This document shows positions 52,759 to 61,197 of a DNA stretch of 64,000 nucleotides, one piece after another. The stretch lies in NCBI GenBank assembly GCA_963819855.1, contig CAWFYC010000019.1, forward strand, positions 27,399 to 91,398. Direction: 5' to 3'. The notes beneath the pieces are model-generated. The model worked only from the letters and a program-made list of their open reading frames with translations, was not told the DNA's origin and did not search any database. A program made the position numbers and the translations under genes. How positions within the stretch are numbered: position 1 is the first letter of the stretch; each line of letters begins with the position of its first letter. The DNA comes from JAMXLO01 sp963819855. Its GTDB lineage: Bacteria; Pseudomonadota; Alphaproteobacteria; Acetobacterales; Acetobacteraceae.

Positions 52759-53796
52759 ATGACACCCGACCGCCCCCTGCTCGAGGTCAACGGCCTGAAG
52801 AAGCACTTCCCGATCTTCGGCGGCGTCCTCGGCCTGGAGACTGCGAAAGTCTACGCGGTGGACGGCGTGACATTCTCCATCGACCGCGGCGAGACGCTGT
52901 CGCTGGTGGGGGAATCGGGTTGCGGCAAGTCCACCGTCGGCAAGGCGATCCTGCGATTGTATCCGGTCACCGACGGCGAGGTCTATCTGGCCGGCGACCG
53001 CATCGACAACCTGCCGGCTGGCCAGCTTCGGCCGCTCCGGCGGCGGGTGCAGGTGGTGTTCCAGGACCCGTTCTCGTCGCTCAATCCGCGCATGAAGGTG
53101 CGCGACATCCTGGCCGAGCCGCTGATCAATTTCGGCATCGTGCATGGCGGCCGCGAACTGACCGAGCGGGTCGCACTGCTGATGGACAAGGTGCAGCTGC
53201 CGCGCGACGCGATCTGGCGTTATCCGCACGAATTCTCCGGCGGGCAGCGTCAGCGCATCGGCATCGCCCGTGCCCTGGCGCCGGGTGCCGACCTGATCAT
53301 CTGCGACGAGGCGGTGTCCGCGCTGGACGTGTCGGTGAAGGCGCAGATCATCAACCTGCTGGTCGATCTGCAGGACGAGTTCGGCATGGCCCTGCTGTTC
53401 ATCAGCCACGATCTGGCCATCGTCGAGCACCTGACGCACCGCGTGGCCGTTATGTACCTGGGCAAGATCGTCGAGCTGGCGGACCGCCGCACATTATTTG
53501 CGAAGTCGCACCATCCCTACACGCGGGCGCTGCTGTCCGCGGTGCCGGTGCCGGACCCGACGGCGAAGCGGCAGCGCATCATTCTGACCGGCGACGTGCC
53601 GAGCCCTATCAACCCGCCGAGCGGTTGCCGGTTTCACACGCGCTGCCCGTTCGCCTTCGACCGCTGCCGGGAGGAGGAGCCGGTGCTGCGGCCCGTGGGC
53701 GAGGGGCACGTGTCGGCGTGCCATCTGGATCACGTGCCAGGCGGACAGGTGGTGCCGATGGCGGCTTCAACGCTGCAAGAGCGCCATGATATATAG
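52759..53796 (+). CDS. Peptide-type ABC ATPase (DppF-like)
   Basis: 345 residues from the ATG at 52759; the frame extends much further up but only through the repeat. Walker A GESGCGKSTVGKA, Q-loop VFQDPFSSLNPRMKV, signature FSGGQRQRIGIARALA, Walker B IICDEAVSALDV, H-loop FISHDLAIVEH, then C-terminal GCRFHTRCPFAFDRC. Last gene of the operon; its final codons (ATGATATATAG) form part of the palindrome that precedes the toxin-antitoxin pair. Confidence 0.93.
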   Translation: MTPDRPLLEVNGLKKHFPIFGGVLGLETAKVYAVDGVTFSIDRGETLSLVGESGCGKSTVGKAILRLYPVTDGEVYLAGDRIDNLPAGQLRPLRRRVQVVFQDPFSSLNPRMKVRDILAEPLINFGIVHGGRELTERVALLMDKVQLPRDAIWRYPHEFSGGQRQRIGIARALAPGADLIICDEAVSALDVSVKAQIINLLVDLQDEFGMALLFISHDLAIVEHLTHRVAVMYLGKIVELADRRTLFAKSHHPYTRALLSAVPVPDPTAKRQRIILTGDVPSPINPPSGCRFHTRCPFAFDRCREEEPVLRPVGEGHVSACHLDHVPGGQVVPMAASTLQERHDI

Positions 53797-53803
53797 TTAT
53801 CAT
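53786..53803. promoter_or_regulatory. Palindromic operator overlapping the antitoxin start codon
   Basis: ATGATA (53786-53791) and TATCAT (53798-53803) are perfect reverse complements around TATAGT. The second half includes the first two bases of the antitoxin ATG at 53802. TATAGT is itself a reasonable -10 hexamer; transcription would begin at or next to the start codon, so the message would be leaderless. An auto-repressor binding here would block the promoter. Confidence 0.6.
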
Positions 53804-54152
53804 GCTGATCACGCCCGACCAAATTCGTGCCGCCCGTGCCTTACTCCGGATGGATCAGGAAGAGTTGGCGCGCCGCGCCAAGGTCTCCATCGTTACGGTT
53901 CGCCGCATTGAGGCGGCAGACGGGTTGAGCAGGGTGTCGCTGGGGACCTTCGATGAAGTGCAACGGGCACTGGAGGCGGCGGGTGTCGAATTCATCGAGC
54001 GCGGCGTAAGGCGGCGGCGGCGCACGCCGGAGGAGATCGAGGCCCGGGTACAGGCGGTACTGGCAATCGCGGCACGAAGCGCCGCCTTGCTCAAGGACGC
54101 GCCACCTTTTACGGAGGATGATCTCTACGACGAGGACGGCCTTCCGGCGTGA
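53802..54152 (+). CDS. XRE-type HTH antitoxin with VapB-like C-terminal tail
   Basis: 116 residues from the ATG at 53802; no Shine-Dalgarno sequence, consistent with a leaderless transcript. Residues about 5-65 are an XRE helix-turn-helix (QIRAARALLRMDQEELARRAKVSIVTVRRIE). An Arg-rich linker (GVRRRRRTPEEIE) leads to a helix and the tail FTEDDLYDEDGLP. That tail reads like the toxin-binding end of VapB antitoxins (DDLYDEDGLP), which usually carry a ribbon-helix-helix or AbrB domain instead. It should neutralise the adjacent PIN toxin and repress the operon. The stop overlaps the toxin start (GTGA). Confidence 0.82.
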   Translation: MLITPDQIRAARALLRMDQEELARRAKVSIVTVRRIEAADGLSRVSLGTFDEVQRALEAAGVEFIERGVRRRRRTPEEIEARVQAVLAIAARSAALLKDAPPFTEDDLYDEDGLPA

Positions 54153-54556
54153 TAGCCGTCGATACGTCGGCGATCATCGCGGTGGTCCAACTGGAACCGG
54201 AGGCAGTCCGGTTTGCCCGGTGCATGGAAGAAGCCGATCCCGGCTGCCTGTCCGCGGTCAGCTTGCAGGAGGCGTTGATGGTCCTTGCAGGGCGCCGTGG
54301 CGATACGGTCGTATGGGTGCTGCTCGAGCAGATGATTCGCGATCTTGAGCTCGAGGTCGTTGCCCACGACGCGGGGCTCGCACGCATCGCCAGCGATGCA
54401 TTCCTCCGGTTCGGCAAAGGCCGCCATCCGGCGCGTCTGAATTGCGGTGATTGCGCCTCGTACGCGTTGGCAAAGTCGCGCAACATCCCGCTGCTGTTCA
54501 AGGGCGGCGACTTCGCCAAGACTGATATTGTTCCGGCACTCGCCGCGCCCGCTTGA
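54149..54556 (+). CDS. vapC: VapC-type PIN-domain ribonuclease toxin
   Basis: 135 residues from a GTG at 54149, coupled to the antitoxin. PIN-domain acids are all present: Asp in IAVDTSAIIAV, Glu in VSLQEALMVL, Asp in NCGDCASYALAK, and Asp in FKGGDFAKTD. These bind the metal for RNA cleavage, typically of tRNA or rRNA. It belongs to the type II VapBC class; the partner is unusual in its DNA-binding domain. The pair lies between a transporter operon and CoxSLM, a usual spot for an acquired module. Confidence 0.9.
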   Translation: MIAVDTSAIIAVVQLEPEAVRFARCMEEADPGCLSAVSLQEALMVLAGRRGDTVVWVLLEQMIRDLELEVVAHDAGLARIASDAFLRFGKGRHPARLNCGDCASYALAKSRNIPLLFKGGDFAKTDIVPALAAPA

Positions 54557-54613
54557 CCATCGCGGGGCGCGGTGGCCACACTCCGGCGCACGCGACAAGG
54601 GAGGGATTGCGCA

Positions 54614-55105
54614 ATGCCTCAGGTGAGCCTGACGGTGAACGGCAAGCAGCATACGGTCGAGGTCGAAAACCGCACGCTGCTGGTGGAGTTGCTGCGCGAG
54701 AAGCTCGGGCTGACCGGCACCCATGTCGGCTGCGACACCAGCCAGTGTGGCGCGTGCGTCGTGCACGTCGACGGCATATCGGCGAAGTCCTGCACCATGC
54801 TGGCGTTGCAGGCGGACGGCACGTCGGTCCTCACGATCGAGGGGCTGGCGGCGGCCGATGGCACGCTGCACCCGATGCAGGAGATGTTCCGCGAGCATCA
54901 CGCGCTGCAATGCGGCTTCTGCACGCCCGGCATGGTGATGAGCGCCATCGACCTGGTGAACTCGCACCCGCAGGGCCTCACCGAGAAGCAGATTCGCGAG
55001 GGCCTGGAAGGCAATCTCTGTCGCTGCACCGGCTACCATAACATCGTCAAGGCGATCGCGGCCGCCTGGCCGCTGATGCACGGCAAAGCCGTCGCCGCCG
55101 AATAA
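54614..55105 (+). CDS. coxS: CoxS-like (2Fe-2S) small subunit, xanthine dehydrogenase family
   Basis: 163 residues from the ATG at 54614, with GGGAGGG 7 nt upstream. Both iron-sulfur centres are visible: the plant-type GCDTSQCGACVVHVDG with further Cys, and CGFCTPGMVM with GNLCRCTGY. It passes electrons from the molybdenum site to the FAD subunit. First gene of a coxS-L-M order, the arrangement of form II (and many uncharacterised) members. Confidence 0.93.
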   Translation: MPQVSLTVNGKQHTVEVENRTLLVELLREKLGLTGTHVGCDTSQCGACVVHVDGISAKSCTMLALQADGTSVLTIEGLAAADGTLHPMQEMFREHHALQCGFCTPGMVMSAIDLVNSHPQGLTEKQIREGLEGNLCRCTGYHNIVKAIAAAWPLMHGKAVAAE

Positions 55106-55131
55106 GACGAACCCAACAGGGAGTGACGTCG

Positions 55132-57513
55132 ATGCCTTTCGAGGGAATTGGAGCGTCGGTCCGCCGCAAGGAGGACGCGCGCTTTCTCAGCGGTCGCGGC
55201 AACTACACAGACGACATCAATCGGCCCGGCCAGCTGCATGCGTTCATCCGCCGCTCGGACCGGCCACATGCGAGGATCAGCAGCATCGACACCGCCGCGG
55301 CAGCGAAGGCGCCTGGCGTGGTGGCGGTGTATACCGGCGCGGACATGGCGGCCGACAATATCGGCGGGCTGCCGTGCGGCTGGCAGATTCACAACAAGGA
55401 CGGTTCGCCGATGGCCGAGCCGCCGCATCCGGTGATCGCGGTCGGCAAGGTGCGCCATGTCGGCGATCCGGTCGTGGTGGTGGTGGCCGAGACGAAGCAG
55501 GCGGCGAAGGACGCGGCCGAACTGGTCGTAATCGACTACCAGGACCTGCCGGGGGTGGCGTCGCTGCGCGATGCGATCGCGTCGGGGGCGGCGTTGGTGC
55601 ACGACGATGTGCCCGGCAACATCTGCTACGACTGGCACATCGGCGACAAGGCGCTGGTGGATGCGGCGTTCTCCGGCGCTGCGAAGGTGGTGAAGCTCGA
55701 CCTCACCAACAACCGGCTGATCCCGAACGCGATGGAACCGCGCGCCGCGGTCGGCGAGTTCGACGGACACAGCGGCGATTACACGCTTTACACCACCAGC
55801 CAGAACCCGCACGTGATCCGGTTGCTGATGGGCGCGTTCGTGCTGCACATCCCGGAGAACAAGCTGCGCGTCGTGGCGCCGGACGTCGGCGGTGGGTTCG
55901 GATCGAAGATCTACCACTATGCGGAGGAGGCGATCGTCACCTGGGCGGCGGGCAAGCTGCGTCGGCCGGTGAAGTGGACCGCGGAGCGCAACGAAAGCTT
56001 CATGTCGGACGCGCATGGCCGCGACCATGATTCGACCGCCGAGATGGCGCTGGACGCGAACGGCAACTTCCTCGCGCTGCGCATTTCGACGCTGGCGAAC
56101 ATGGGCGGCTACCTGTCTACCTTTGCGCCGTGCATCCCGACCTATCTGTACGCCACGCTGCTTGCCGGCGTTTACAAGACGCCGGTGATCTACTGCGAGG
56201 TGAAGGCAGTGTTCACCAACACCGTGCCGGTGGATGCGTATCGCGGCGCCGGCCGGCCGGAGGCGGCGTTCCTGCTGGAGCGGCTGGTGGATGCCTGCGC
56301 CTACGACACCAAGATGGACCGAGTGGCGATCCGGCGGCTGAACTTCATCCCGGCGGACGCCTTCCCGTATCAGACCCCGGTCGCGCTGCAATACGACAGC
56401 GGCAACTACCAGGCGACGCTGGACGCCTGCCTGAAGGCGGCCGACTACGCCGGCTTCGAATCGCGCCGCAGCGCCGCCGCGGCCAAGGGCAAGCTGCGTG
56501 GCATCGGCGTCTCCACCTACCTGGAGGCCTGCGGCATTGCACCGTCGGCCGTGGTGGGATCGCTCGGCGCACGCGCCGGGCTGTATGAGGTGGCGAACAT
56601 CAAGGTGCATCCTACCGGCAGCGTCACGGTCTATACCGGCACCCATAGTCACGGCCAGGGACATGAAACCACGCTGGCGCAACTGGTCTGCGAACAGCTC
56701 GGCGTGCCGCTCAGCCAGGTCGACGTGGTGCACGGCGATACCGGGAAAATCCCGTTCGGGATGGGCACCTATGGCAGCCGCAGCCTCGCGGTCGGCGGTA
56801 CCGCGATGGTGAAGGCGATGGACAAGATCATCGCCAAGGGCAAGAAGATCGCGGCCCATCTGATGGAAGCCTCGGTGGACGATATCGAGTTCAAGAACAA
56901 CAAATTCACCGTGGCCGGCACCGACAAGGAGAAGTCGCTGACCGACATCTCGCTGGCCGCCTACGTGCCGCACAACTATCCGATCGAGGAGCTGGAACCG
57001 GGCCTCGACGAGACCGCGTTCTACGACCCGAAGAACTTTACCTTCCCCGGCGGCTGCCATATCGCGGAAGTCGAGATCGACAAGGATACCGGCATCGTGG
57101 AGGTGGTGAACTTCGTCGCGGTCGACGACGTGGGCCGGGTGATCAACCCGATGATCGTCGAGGGGCAGGTCCAGGGCGGTGTCGCGCAAGGCATCGGCCA
57201 GGCGCTGCTGGAGCACGCGGTGTACGACGACAGCGGGCAACTGCTGTCCGGCTCGATGATGGACTACACCATGCCGCGCGCCGACGACCTGCCGAACATC
57301 ACGGTGGGCACCGAGATCACGCTGTGCACACACAATCCGCTGGGCGTGAAGGGCTGCGGCGAGGTAGGCGCGATCGGCTCGCCGCCGGCGATCATCAACG
57401 CCCTGGTCGATGCGCTGAAGGGATATGGCGTGCGCCATATCGAGATGCCGGCGACGCCGCAGAAACTGTGGGCGATCATCCAGGGCGGCGCGCCTCGGAT
57501 GGCCGCGGAATAA
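55132..57513 (+). CDS. coxL: CoxL-like molybdopterin large subunit (form II type)
   Basis: 793 residues from the ATG at 55132, GGGAG upstream. The active-site loop reads AYRGAGRPEA (369-375 for AYRGAGR), the form II signature; true CO dehydrogenase (form I) has AYRCSFR with the Cu-binding cysteine. Other motifs are YTDDINRPGQLHAFIRRSD, GGGFGSK (molybdopterin), GTHSHGQGHETTLAQ, GTYGSRS, CGEVGAIGSPPAIINA with the Glu that starts catalysis. So it is a molybdenum hydroxylase whose substrate is probably an aromatic, N-heterocyclic or aldehyde compound, not proven CO. Confidence 0.92.
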   Translation: MPFEGIGASVRRKEDARFLSGRGNYTDDINRPGQLHAFIRRSDRPHARISSIDTAAAAKAPGVVAVYTGADMAADNIGGLPCGWQIHNKDGSPMAEPPHPVIAVGKVRHVGDPVVVVVAETKQAAKDAAELVVIDYQDLPGVASLRDAIASGAALVHDDVPGNICYDWHIGDKALVDAAFSGAAKVVKLDLTNNRLIPNAMEPRAAVGEFDGHSGDYTLYTTSQNPHVIRLLMGAFVLHIPENKLRVVAPDVGGGFGSKIYHYAEEAIVTWAAGKLRRPVKWTAERNESFMSDAHGRDHDSTAEMALDANGNFLALRISTLANMGGYLSTFAPCIPTYLYATLLAGVYKTPVIYCEVKAVFTNTVPVDAYRGAGRPEAAFLLERLVDACAYDTKMDRVAIRRLNFIPADAFPYQTPVALQYDSGNYQATLDACLKAADYAGFESRRSAAAAKGKLRGIGVSTYLEACGIAPSAVVGSLGARAGLYEVANIKVHPTGSVTVYTGTHSHGQGHETTLAQLVCEQLGVPLSQVDVVHGDTGKIPFGMGTYGSRSLAVGGTAMVKAMDKIIAKGKKIAAHLMEASVDDIEFKNNKFTVAGTDKEKSLTDISLAAYVPHNYPIEELEPGLDETAFYDPKNFTFPGGCHIAEVEIDKDTGIVEVVNFVAVDDVGRVINPMIVEGQVQGGVAQGIGQALLEHAVYDDSGQLLSGSMMDYTMPRADDLPNITVGTEITLCTHNPLGVKGCGEVGAIGSPPAIINALVDALKGYGVRHIEMPATPQKLWAIIQGGAPRMAAE

Positions 57514-57533
57514 TCGGAACGAGGAACAGCACG

Positions 57534-58328
57534 ATGTATGATTTCGCATATCAGAAGCCATCGAGCCTCGCCGATGCGGTGAAGGCGCTCGGGGCCGACC
57601 CCGATGCGAAGGCGCTCGCCGGCGGCATGACGCTGATCCCGGTGCTGAAGCAGCGGCTGAACAAGCCGAGTGTCGTCGTCGATCTGGCGAAGCTCGGGCT
57701 GGTCGGTGTCAGCGTGTCGGCCAACACAGTGACGATCAGTGGCATGACGACGCACGGTGCGGTCGCCGCCGATGCCGGACTGAAGGGGAAGATACCGTCG
57801 TTGACGGAGCTTGCCTCGCACATCGGCGATGAGGCGGTGCGGCACCGCGGCACGATCGGCGGCAGCCTGGCGAACAACGATCCCGCGGCCGACTACCCGG
57901 CAGCTGCGCTGGCACTGGGTGCGACGATCAAGACCGATCGCCGCTCGATCAAGGCGGACGACTTCTTCCAGGGCATGTTCGCGACCGCGCTGGAACAGGG
58001 CGAACTGATCACCGGAGTGGAGTTTCCGGCGCCGGAGAAGGGCGCCTACGAGAAGTTCCGCAACCCCGCGTCCCGCTACGCGATCGTCGGCGTCTATGTG
58101 GCGAAGACCGCGGCCGGCGTGCGCGTCGCGGTGACCGGCGCGGGACAGACTGGCGTGTTCCGTCATACCGCGATGGAACAGGCGCTGAGCGCGAATTTCT
58201 CGCCTGCCGCGATCGCCAACATCGTGACACCGCCGGACGGGCTGAACAGCGACATCCACGCCAGCGCCGAGTACCGCGCCCACCTGGTGGGCGTGATGGC
58301 GAAGCGTGCGGTCGCCCGGGCGTACTGA
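57534..58328 (+). CDS. coxM: CoxM-like FAD-binding medium subunit
   Basis: 264 residues from the ATG at 57534, GAGGAAC upstream. FAD-binding motifs: AGGMTLIPVLKQRL (the AGGxxL motif), TIGGSLANNDPAADYPAA (TIGG), and a C-terminal CO-dehydrogenase-like flavin domain. It completes the coxSLM complex, transferring electrons to an acceptor. The next gene starts eight bases after its stop. Confidence 0.93.
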   Translation: MYDFAYQKPSSLADAVKALGADPDAKALAGGMTLIPVLKQRLNKPSVVVDLAKLGLVGVSVSANTVTISGMTTHGAVAADAGLKGKIPSLTELASHIGDEAVRHRGTIGGSLANNDPAADYPAAALALGATIKTDRRSIKADDFFQGMFATALEQGELITGVEFPAPEKGAYEKFRNPASRYAIVGVYVAKTAAGVRVAVTGAGQTGVFRHTAMEQALSANFSPAAIANIVTPPDGLNSDIHASAEYRAHLVGVMAKRAVARAY

Positions 58329-58336
58329 ACCGCCGC

Positions 58337-58552
58337 ATGCGGGGGATCGGCGACAATGGCGGTCCCCCGCTCGAGCCGGAGATCGATCCGAACGAGTCGT
58401 GGCGCCACTGGTGCTGGAAGCGCGCGGTGAAGCGTGCCTGGAAGACGCCGGGGCGTGAGATCGCGCTGCGCCGTCTGGCGCGGGCGGAGACGCTGGGGAT
58501 CAGCTACCGTGCCTACACGCTCGAGATCCTGGAGCGGGGCGTGCATCTGTGA
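58337..58552 (+). CDS. Small conserved protein with IGDNGGPPLE motif
   Basis: 71 residues from the ATG at 58337. The opening RGIGDNGGPPLEP is a motif shared by many unnamed alphaproteobacterial and phage-associated small proteins; the rest is basic and helical (WCWKRAVKRAWKT, REIALRRLARAETLG), suggesting nucleic-acid or membrane-surface contact. No function known. The stop overlaps the following GTG start (GTGA). Confidence 0.65.
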   Translation: MRGIGDNGGPPLEPEIDPNESWRHWCWKRAVKRAWKTPGREIALRRLARAETLGISYRAYTLEILERGVHL

Positions 58553-59445
58553 GCGGATTGTCGCGTCTGGTTGCCGCGCCTGGCGCGCATTCCGTGCGCT
58601 ACATCGACCCAGCCTTTCCGGATCGGCCGCTACTGCTGCACAGCGCGCGGCCGCTTCGGTTCGACGGCGACACGCCGGTGCTGATCGTGCATCACGGAGT
58701 CGGGCGCAATGGTCGTGATTATCGTGACTACTGGATGCCGCTGGTGGACGAGACCAGCATCCTGGTGATCTCGGTCGAGTTCACCGAGCAGGCGTTCCCT
58801 GATTACCTTTGGTACCACTTCGGCAACCGGCATGATGAGAAGGGTGGGCCGAATCCCCGAGAGCAATGGACCTACGGGATCGACGAACGGCTGTTCATGG
58901 TGCTGCGCGACCAGGGCCTGACGCGCCGGCAGAGCTACGGGCTGTTCGGCCATTCCGCTGGCGGGCAGTTCGTGCATCGCATGTTGTCGTTCGGCTTCCG
59001 CGATCGGGTCGCTGTCGCCGTCAGTGCGAACGCCGGCACATACGCCATGCCCGACCTGGAGATTGCCTGGCCGTTCGGGCTGGGCGAAACCGAGCTCGGC
59101 GCGAAGACACTACGTCAATTGCTGGAGTTCCCGATCACCGTGATGACCGGCACGCGCGACACCAAGACCACCGACCGGTTCTTCCCGAAAGGTCCGCGTT
59201 CGATGCGCCAGGGCGCGACACGGCACGAGCGCGCGCATAACTATGTGAGGGCTGGGCACGCAGCGGCCGAGGCATTGGGCACGCAGTGCACCTGGACGGT
59301 GATCAATGTGTCCGACGTCGGCCACGACGGTGAACGCATGTCGGTTGCCGCGGCACCAGTCGTGGCCGCGGCGCTGCATGCGTCGGAGCGAGCCTCTTAC
59401 ACCTCTCCCGCTGCGCGGGAGAGGTCGGCGCCAAGCGCCGGGTGA
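58549..59445 (+). CDS. Alpha/beta hydrolase (esterase/PHB-depolymerase-like)
   Basis: 298 residues from a GTG at 58549. Alpha/beta-hydrolase signs: VLIVHHGVGRNGRDYRDYW, the nucleophile elbow FGHSAGGQF, an acidic TGTRDTKTTDRF and a late SDVGHDGERM His. No signal peptide is clear. The last 15 residues (ASYTSPAARERSAPS) are encoded inside a palindromic repeat (59402-59517), so the repeat has probably been added at the gene's end and the original stop lost. The substrate is unknown; an ester is likely. Confidence 0.75.
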   Translation: MSGLSRLVAAPGAHSVRYIDPAFPDRPLLLHSARPLRFDGDTPVLIVHHGVGRNGRDYRDYWMPLVDETSILVISVEFTEQAFPDYLWYHFGNRHDEKGGPNPREQWTYGIDERLFMVLRDQGLTRRQSYGLFGHSAGGQFVHRMLSFGFRDRVAVAVSANAGTYAMPDLEIAWPFGLGETELGAKTLRQLLEFPITVMTGTRDTKTTDRFFPKGPRSMRQGATRHERAHNYVRAGHAAAEALGTQCTWTVINVSDVGHDGERMSVAAAPVVAAALHASERASYTSPAARERSAPSAG

Positions 59446-59517
59446 GGGCGCCACCCTGTACGTGAACTCTCACCCCCCGCGCAGCGCGCTGCGACGTCTC
59501 CCGCAAGCGGGAGACGT
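59402..59517. repeat. Composite palindromic repeat at the hydrolase 3' end
   Basis: CCTCTCCCGC-TGC-GCGGGAGAGG at 59402-59424 and ACGTCTCCCGC-AA-GCGGGAGACGT at 59494-59517 are strong hairpins that also read as inverted copies of one another: the sequence between is a degenerate continuation (GTCGGCGCC / GCGCGCTGCG). The left part overlaps the hydrolase coding sequence; the right hairpin may terminate transcription before the next binding protein. Confidence 0.75.
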
Positions 59518-59589
59518 GTAAAGTCTGGCTGGCCCATCACCGCAAATTTGCTCTACCATGACACCAATTCCGTTGGGGAACTCAAGCGC

Positions 59590-61173
59590 ATGAAACGTCG
59601 TGATGTCCTGAAAACCGCGATAGCCGGCGCGACCGCGTTGGCCGCGCCGCGCATCGTCCAGGCCGAGGGCGCCAAGACCATCACCTTCACGCCGCACGCC
59701 GACCTCGCCTCGCTCGATCCGGTGTGGACCACAGCGGACATCACCCGCAACTTCTCGCTTGCCGTGTACGATACGCTCTACGGTTACGACGCCGACTTCA
59801 ACGTGCAACCGCAGATGGTCGAGGGTCACGTCGTGGGGAACGACGGCAAGCAGTGGGACCTGACGCTGCGTGACGGGCTGGCATTCCACGACGGCACGCC
59901 GGTGCTGGCGCGCGACTGTGTCGCCACCATCCAGCGCTGTGGCAAGCGCTATCCGTTCGTCGAGACGCTGATGACGCGCACCGACGAACTGACGGCGGTG
60001 TCGGACAAGGTGATCCGCTTCCGCCTGAAGAAGCCGTTCGCGCTGCTGCCGAATGCGCTGGCCGAAATCTACTGCGCGATCATGCCGGAGCGGCTGGCGA
60101 AGACCGATCCGATGACGCAGGTGAGCGAGGCGATGGGCAGCGGGCCGTTCAAGTACCTGCCCGCCGAGCGGATCCCTGGCCAGCGCGTGGTCTATGCAAA
60201 GAACGACAAGTATATTCCCCGCAAGGACGGCAAGCCGAGTTTCAATGCCGGACCGAAGATCGTCTATGTCGATCGTGTGGTGTGGAACTTCATCCCGGAT
60301 CCCGCGACGGCGTCGGCCGCGCTGACGCAGGGCGAGATCGACTGGTGGGAAAATCCGACCATCGACCTGGTGCCGCAGCTCAAGCGTAACAAGGACATCA
60401 CGCTGGTGGTGAAGGACCGCACCGGCGAGATCGGCTGTCTCCGCTTCAACCACCTGTTCCCGCCGTTCGACAACGCAGCGATCCGCCGCGTGGTGGTGGC
60501 GGCGATGGATCAGAAGGAGATCATGGAGGCGGTGGCCGGCGCCGAACCCAGTCTGATCAAGACCGATGTCGGCATCTTCGTGCCGGGCACGCCGATGGCG
60601 AGCACCGTCGGCGTCGAGGTGACGCGCGGGCCGAAGGACTACGACAAGCTCAAGCAGGATCTGATCGCTGCCGGCTACAAGGGTGAGAAGGTCGTTATTC
60701 TGGCAGCCTCCACAATTCCAACGATTTGGGCGGAGGCGCAGGTTGCCTCCGACACGCTGAAGAAGATCGGCATGAATACCGACTTCCAGTCGCTGGAGTG
60801 GGGCACCGTGGTCGCGCGGCGCGCCAGCCAGGAGCCGATCGACAAAGGCGGGTGGAACGTCTTCTATACGTATCTCGGCGGCTTCGGGAACATCTCGCCG
60901 GCCCCGAACATCACGTTCAAGAGCAGCGGTACCAAGAGCAACTGGTTCGGCTGGCCGACCGACGAAAAGATGGAGGAACTGCGCGCCGCCTGGTACGACG
61001 CGGAGGATGAAGCGGCACAGAAGGCACTGTGCGAGGCGATGCAGGTCGAGTTCTGGAAGAGCCCGCCCTATGCGCCGCTGGGGATGTACGATCAGCCGAC
61101 GGCGTTCCGCAACTACCTGCAGGACATTCACGACGGCTGGCCGCAGTTCTACGGGGTGAAGAAGAACGTGTAA
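59590..61173 (+). CDS. Peptide-type ABC substrate-binding protein (family 5), Tat-exported, tandem copy 1
   Basis: 527 residues from the ATG at 59590. A twin-arginine leader (KRRDVLKTAIAGATALAAPRIVQAEG) precedes ITFTPHADLASLDPVWTTADITRNF, LRDGLAFHDGTPVLARDC, GSGPFKYLPAERIPGQ, FNHLFPPFDNAAIRRVVVAAMDQ. It closely resembles the next gene and the protein at 14553. No ATPase or permease adjoins; the SBP-less operon at 49722-53796 is the nearest match. An ATG at 59548 is possible but adds an unlikely leader. Confidence 0.88.
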   Translation: MKRRDVLKTAIAGATALAAPRIVQAEGAKTITFTPHADLASLDPVWTTADITRNFSLAVYDTLYGYDADFNVQPQMVEGHVVGNDGKQWDLTLRDGLAFHDGTPVLARDCVATIQRCGKRYPFVETLMTRTDELTAVSDKVIRFRLKKPFALLPNALAEIYCAIMPERLAKTDPMTQVSEAMGSGPFKYLPAERIPGQRVVYAKNDKYIPRKDGKPSFNAGPKIVYVDRVVWNFIPDPATASAALTQGEIDWWENPTIDLVPQLKRNKDITLVVKDRTGEIGCLRFNHLFPPFDNAAIRRVVVAAMDQKEIMEAVAGAEPSLIKTDVGIFVPGTPMASTVGVEVTRGPKDYDKLKQDLIAAGYKGEKVVILAASTIPTIWAEAQVASDTLKKIGMNTDFQSLEWGTVVARRASQEPIDKGGWNVFYTYLGGFGNISPAPNITFKSSGTKSNWFGWPTDEKMEELRAAWYDAEDEAAQKALCEAMQVEFWKSPPYAPLGMYDQPTAFRNYLQDIHDGWPQFYGVKKNV

Positions 61174-61197
61174 CGCGTAACGCTGGGAGGCGATGTC

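Noticed and set aside
55033..57561. 842-residue minus-strand open frame
   Set aside because: Antisense to CoxL, which has all active-site motifs; the frame is a shadow.
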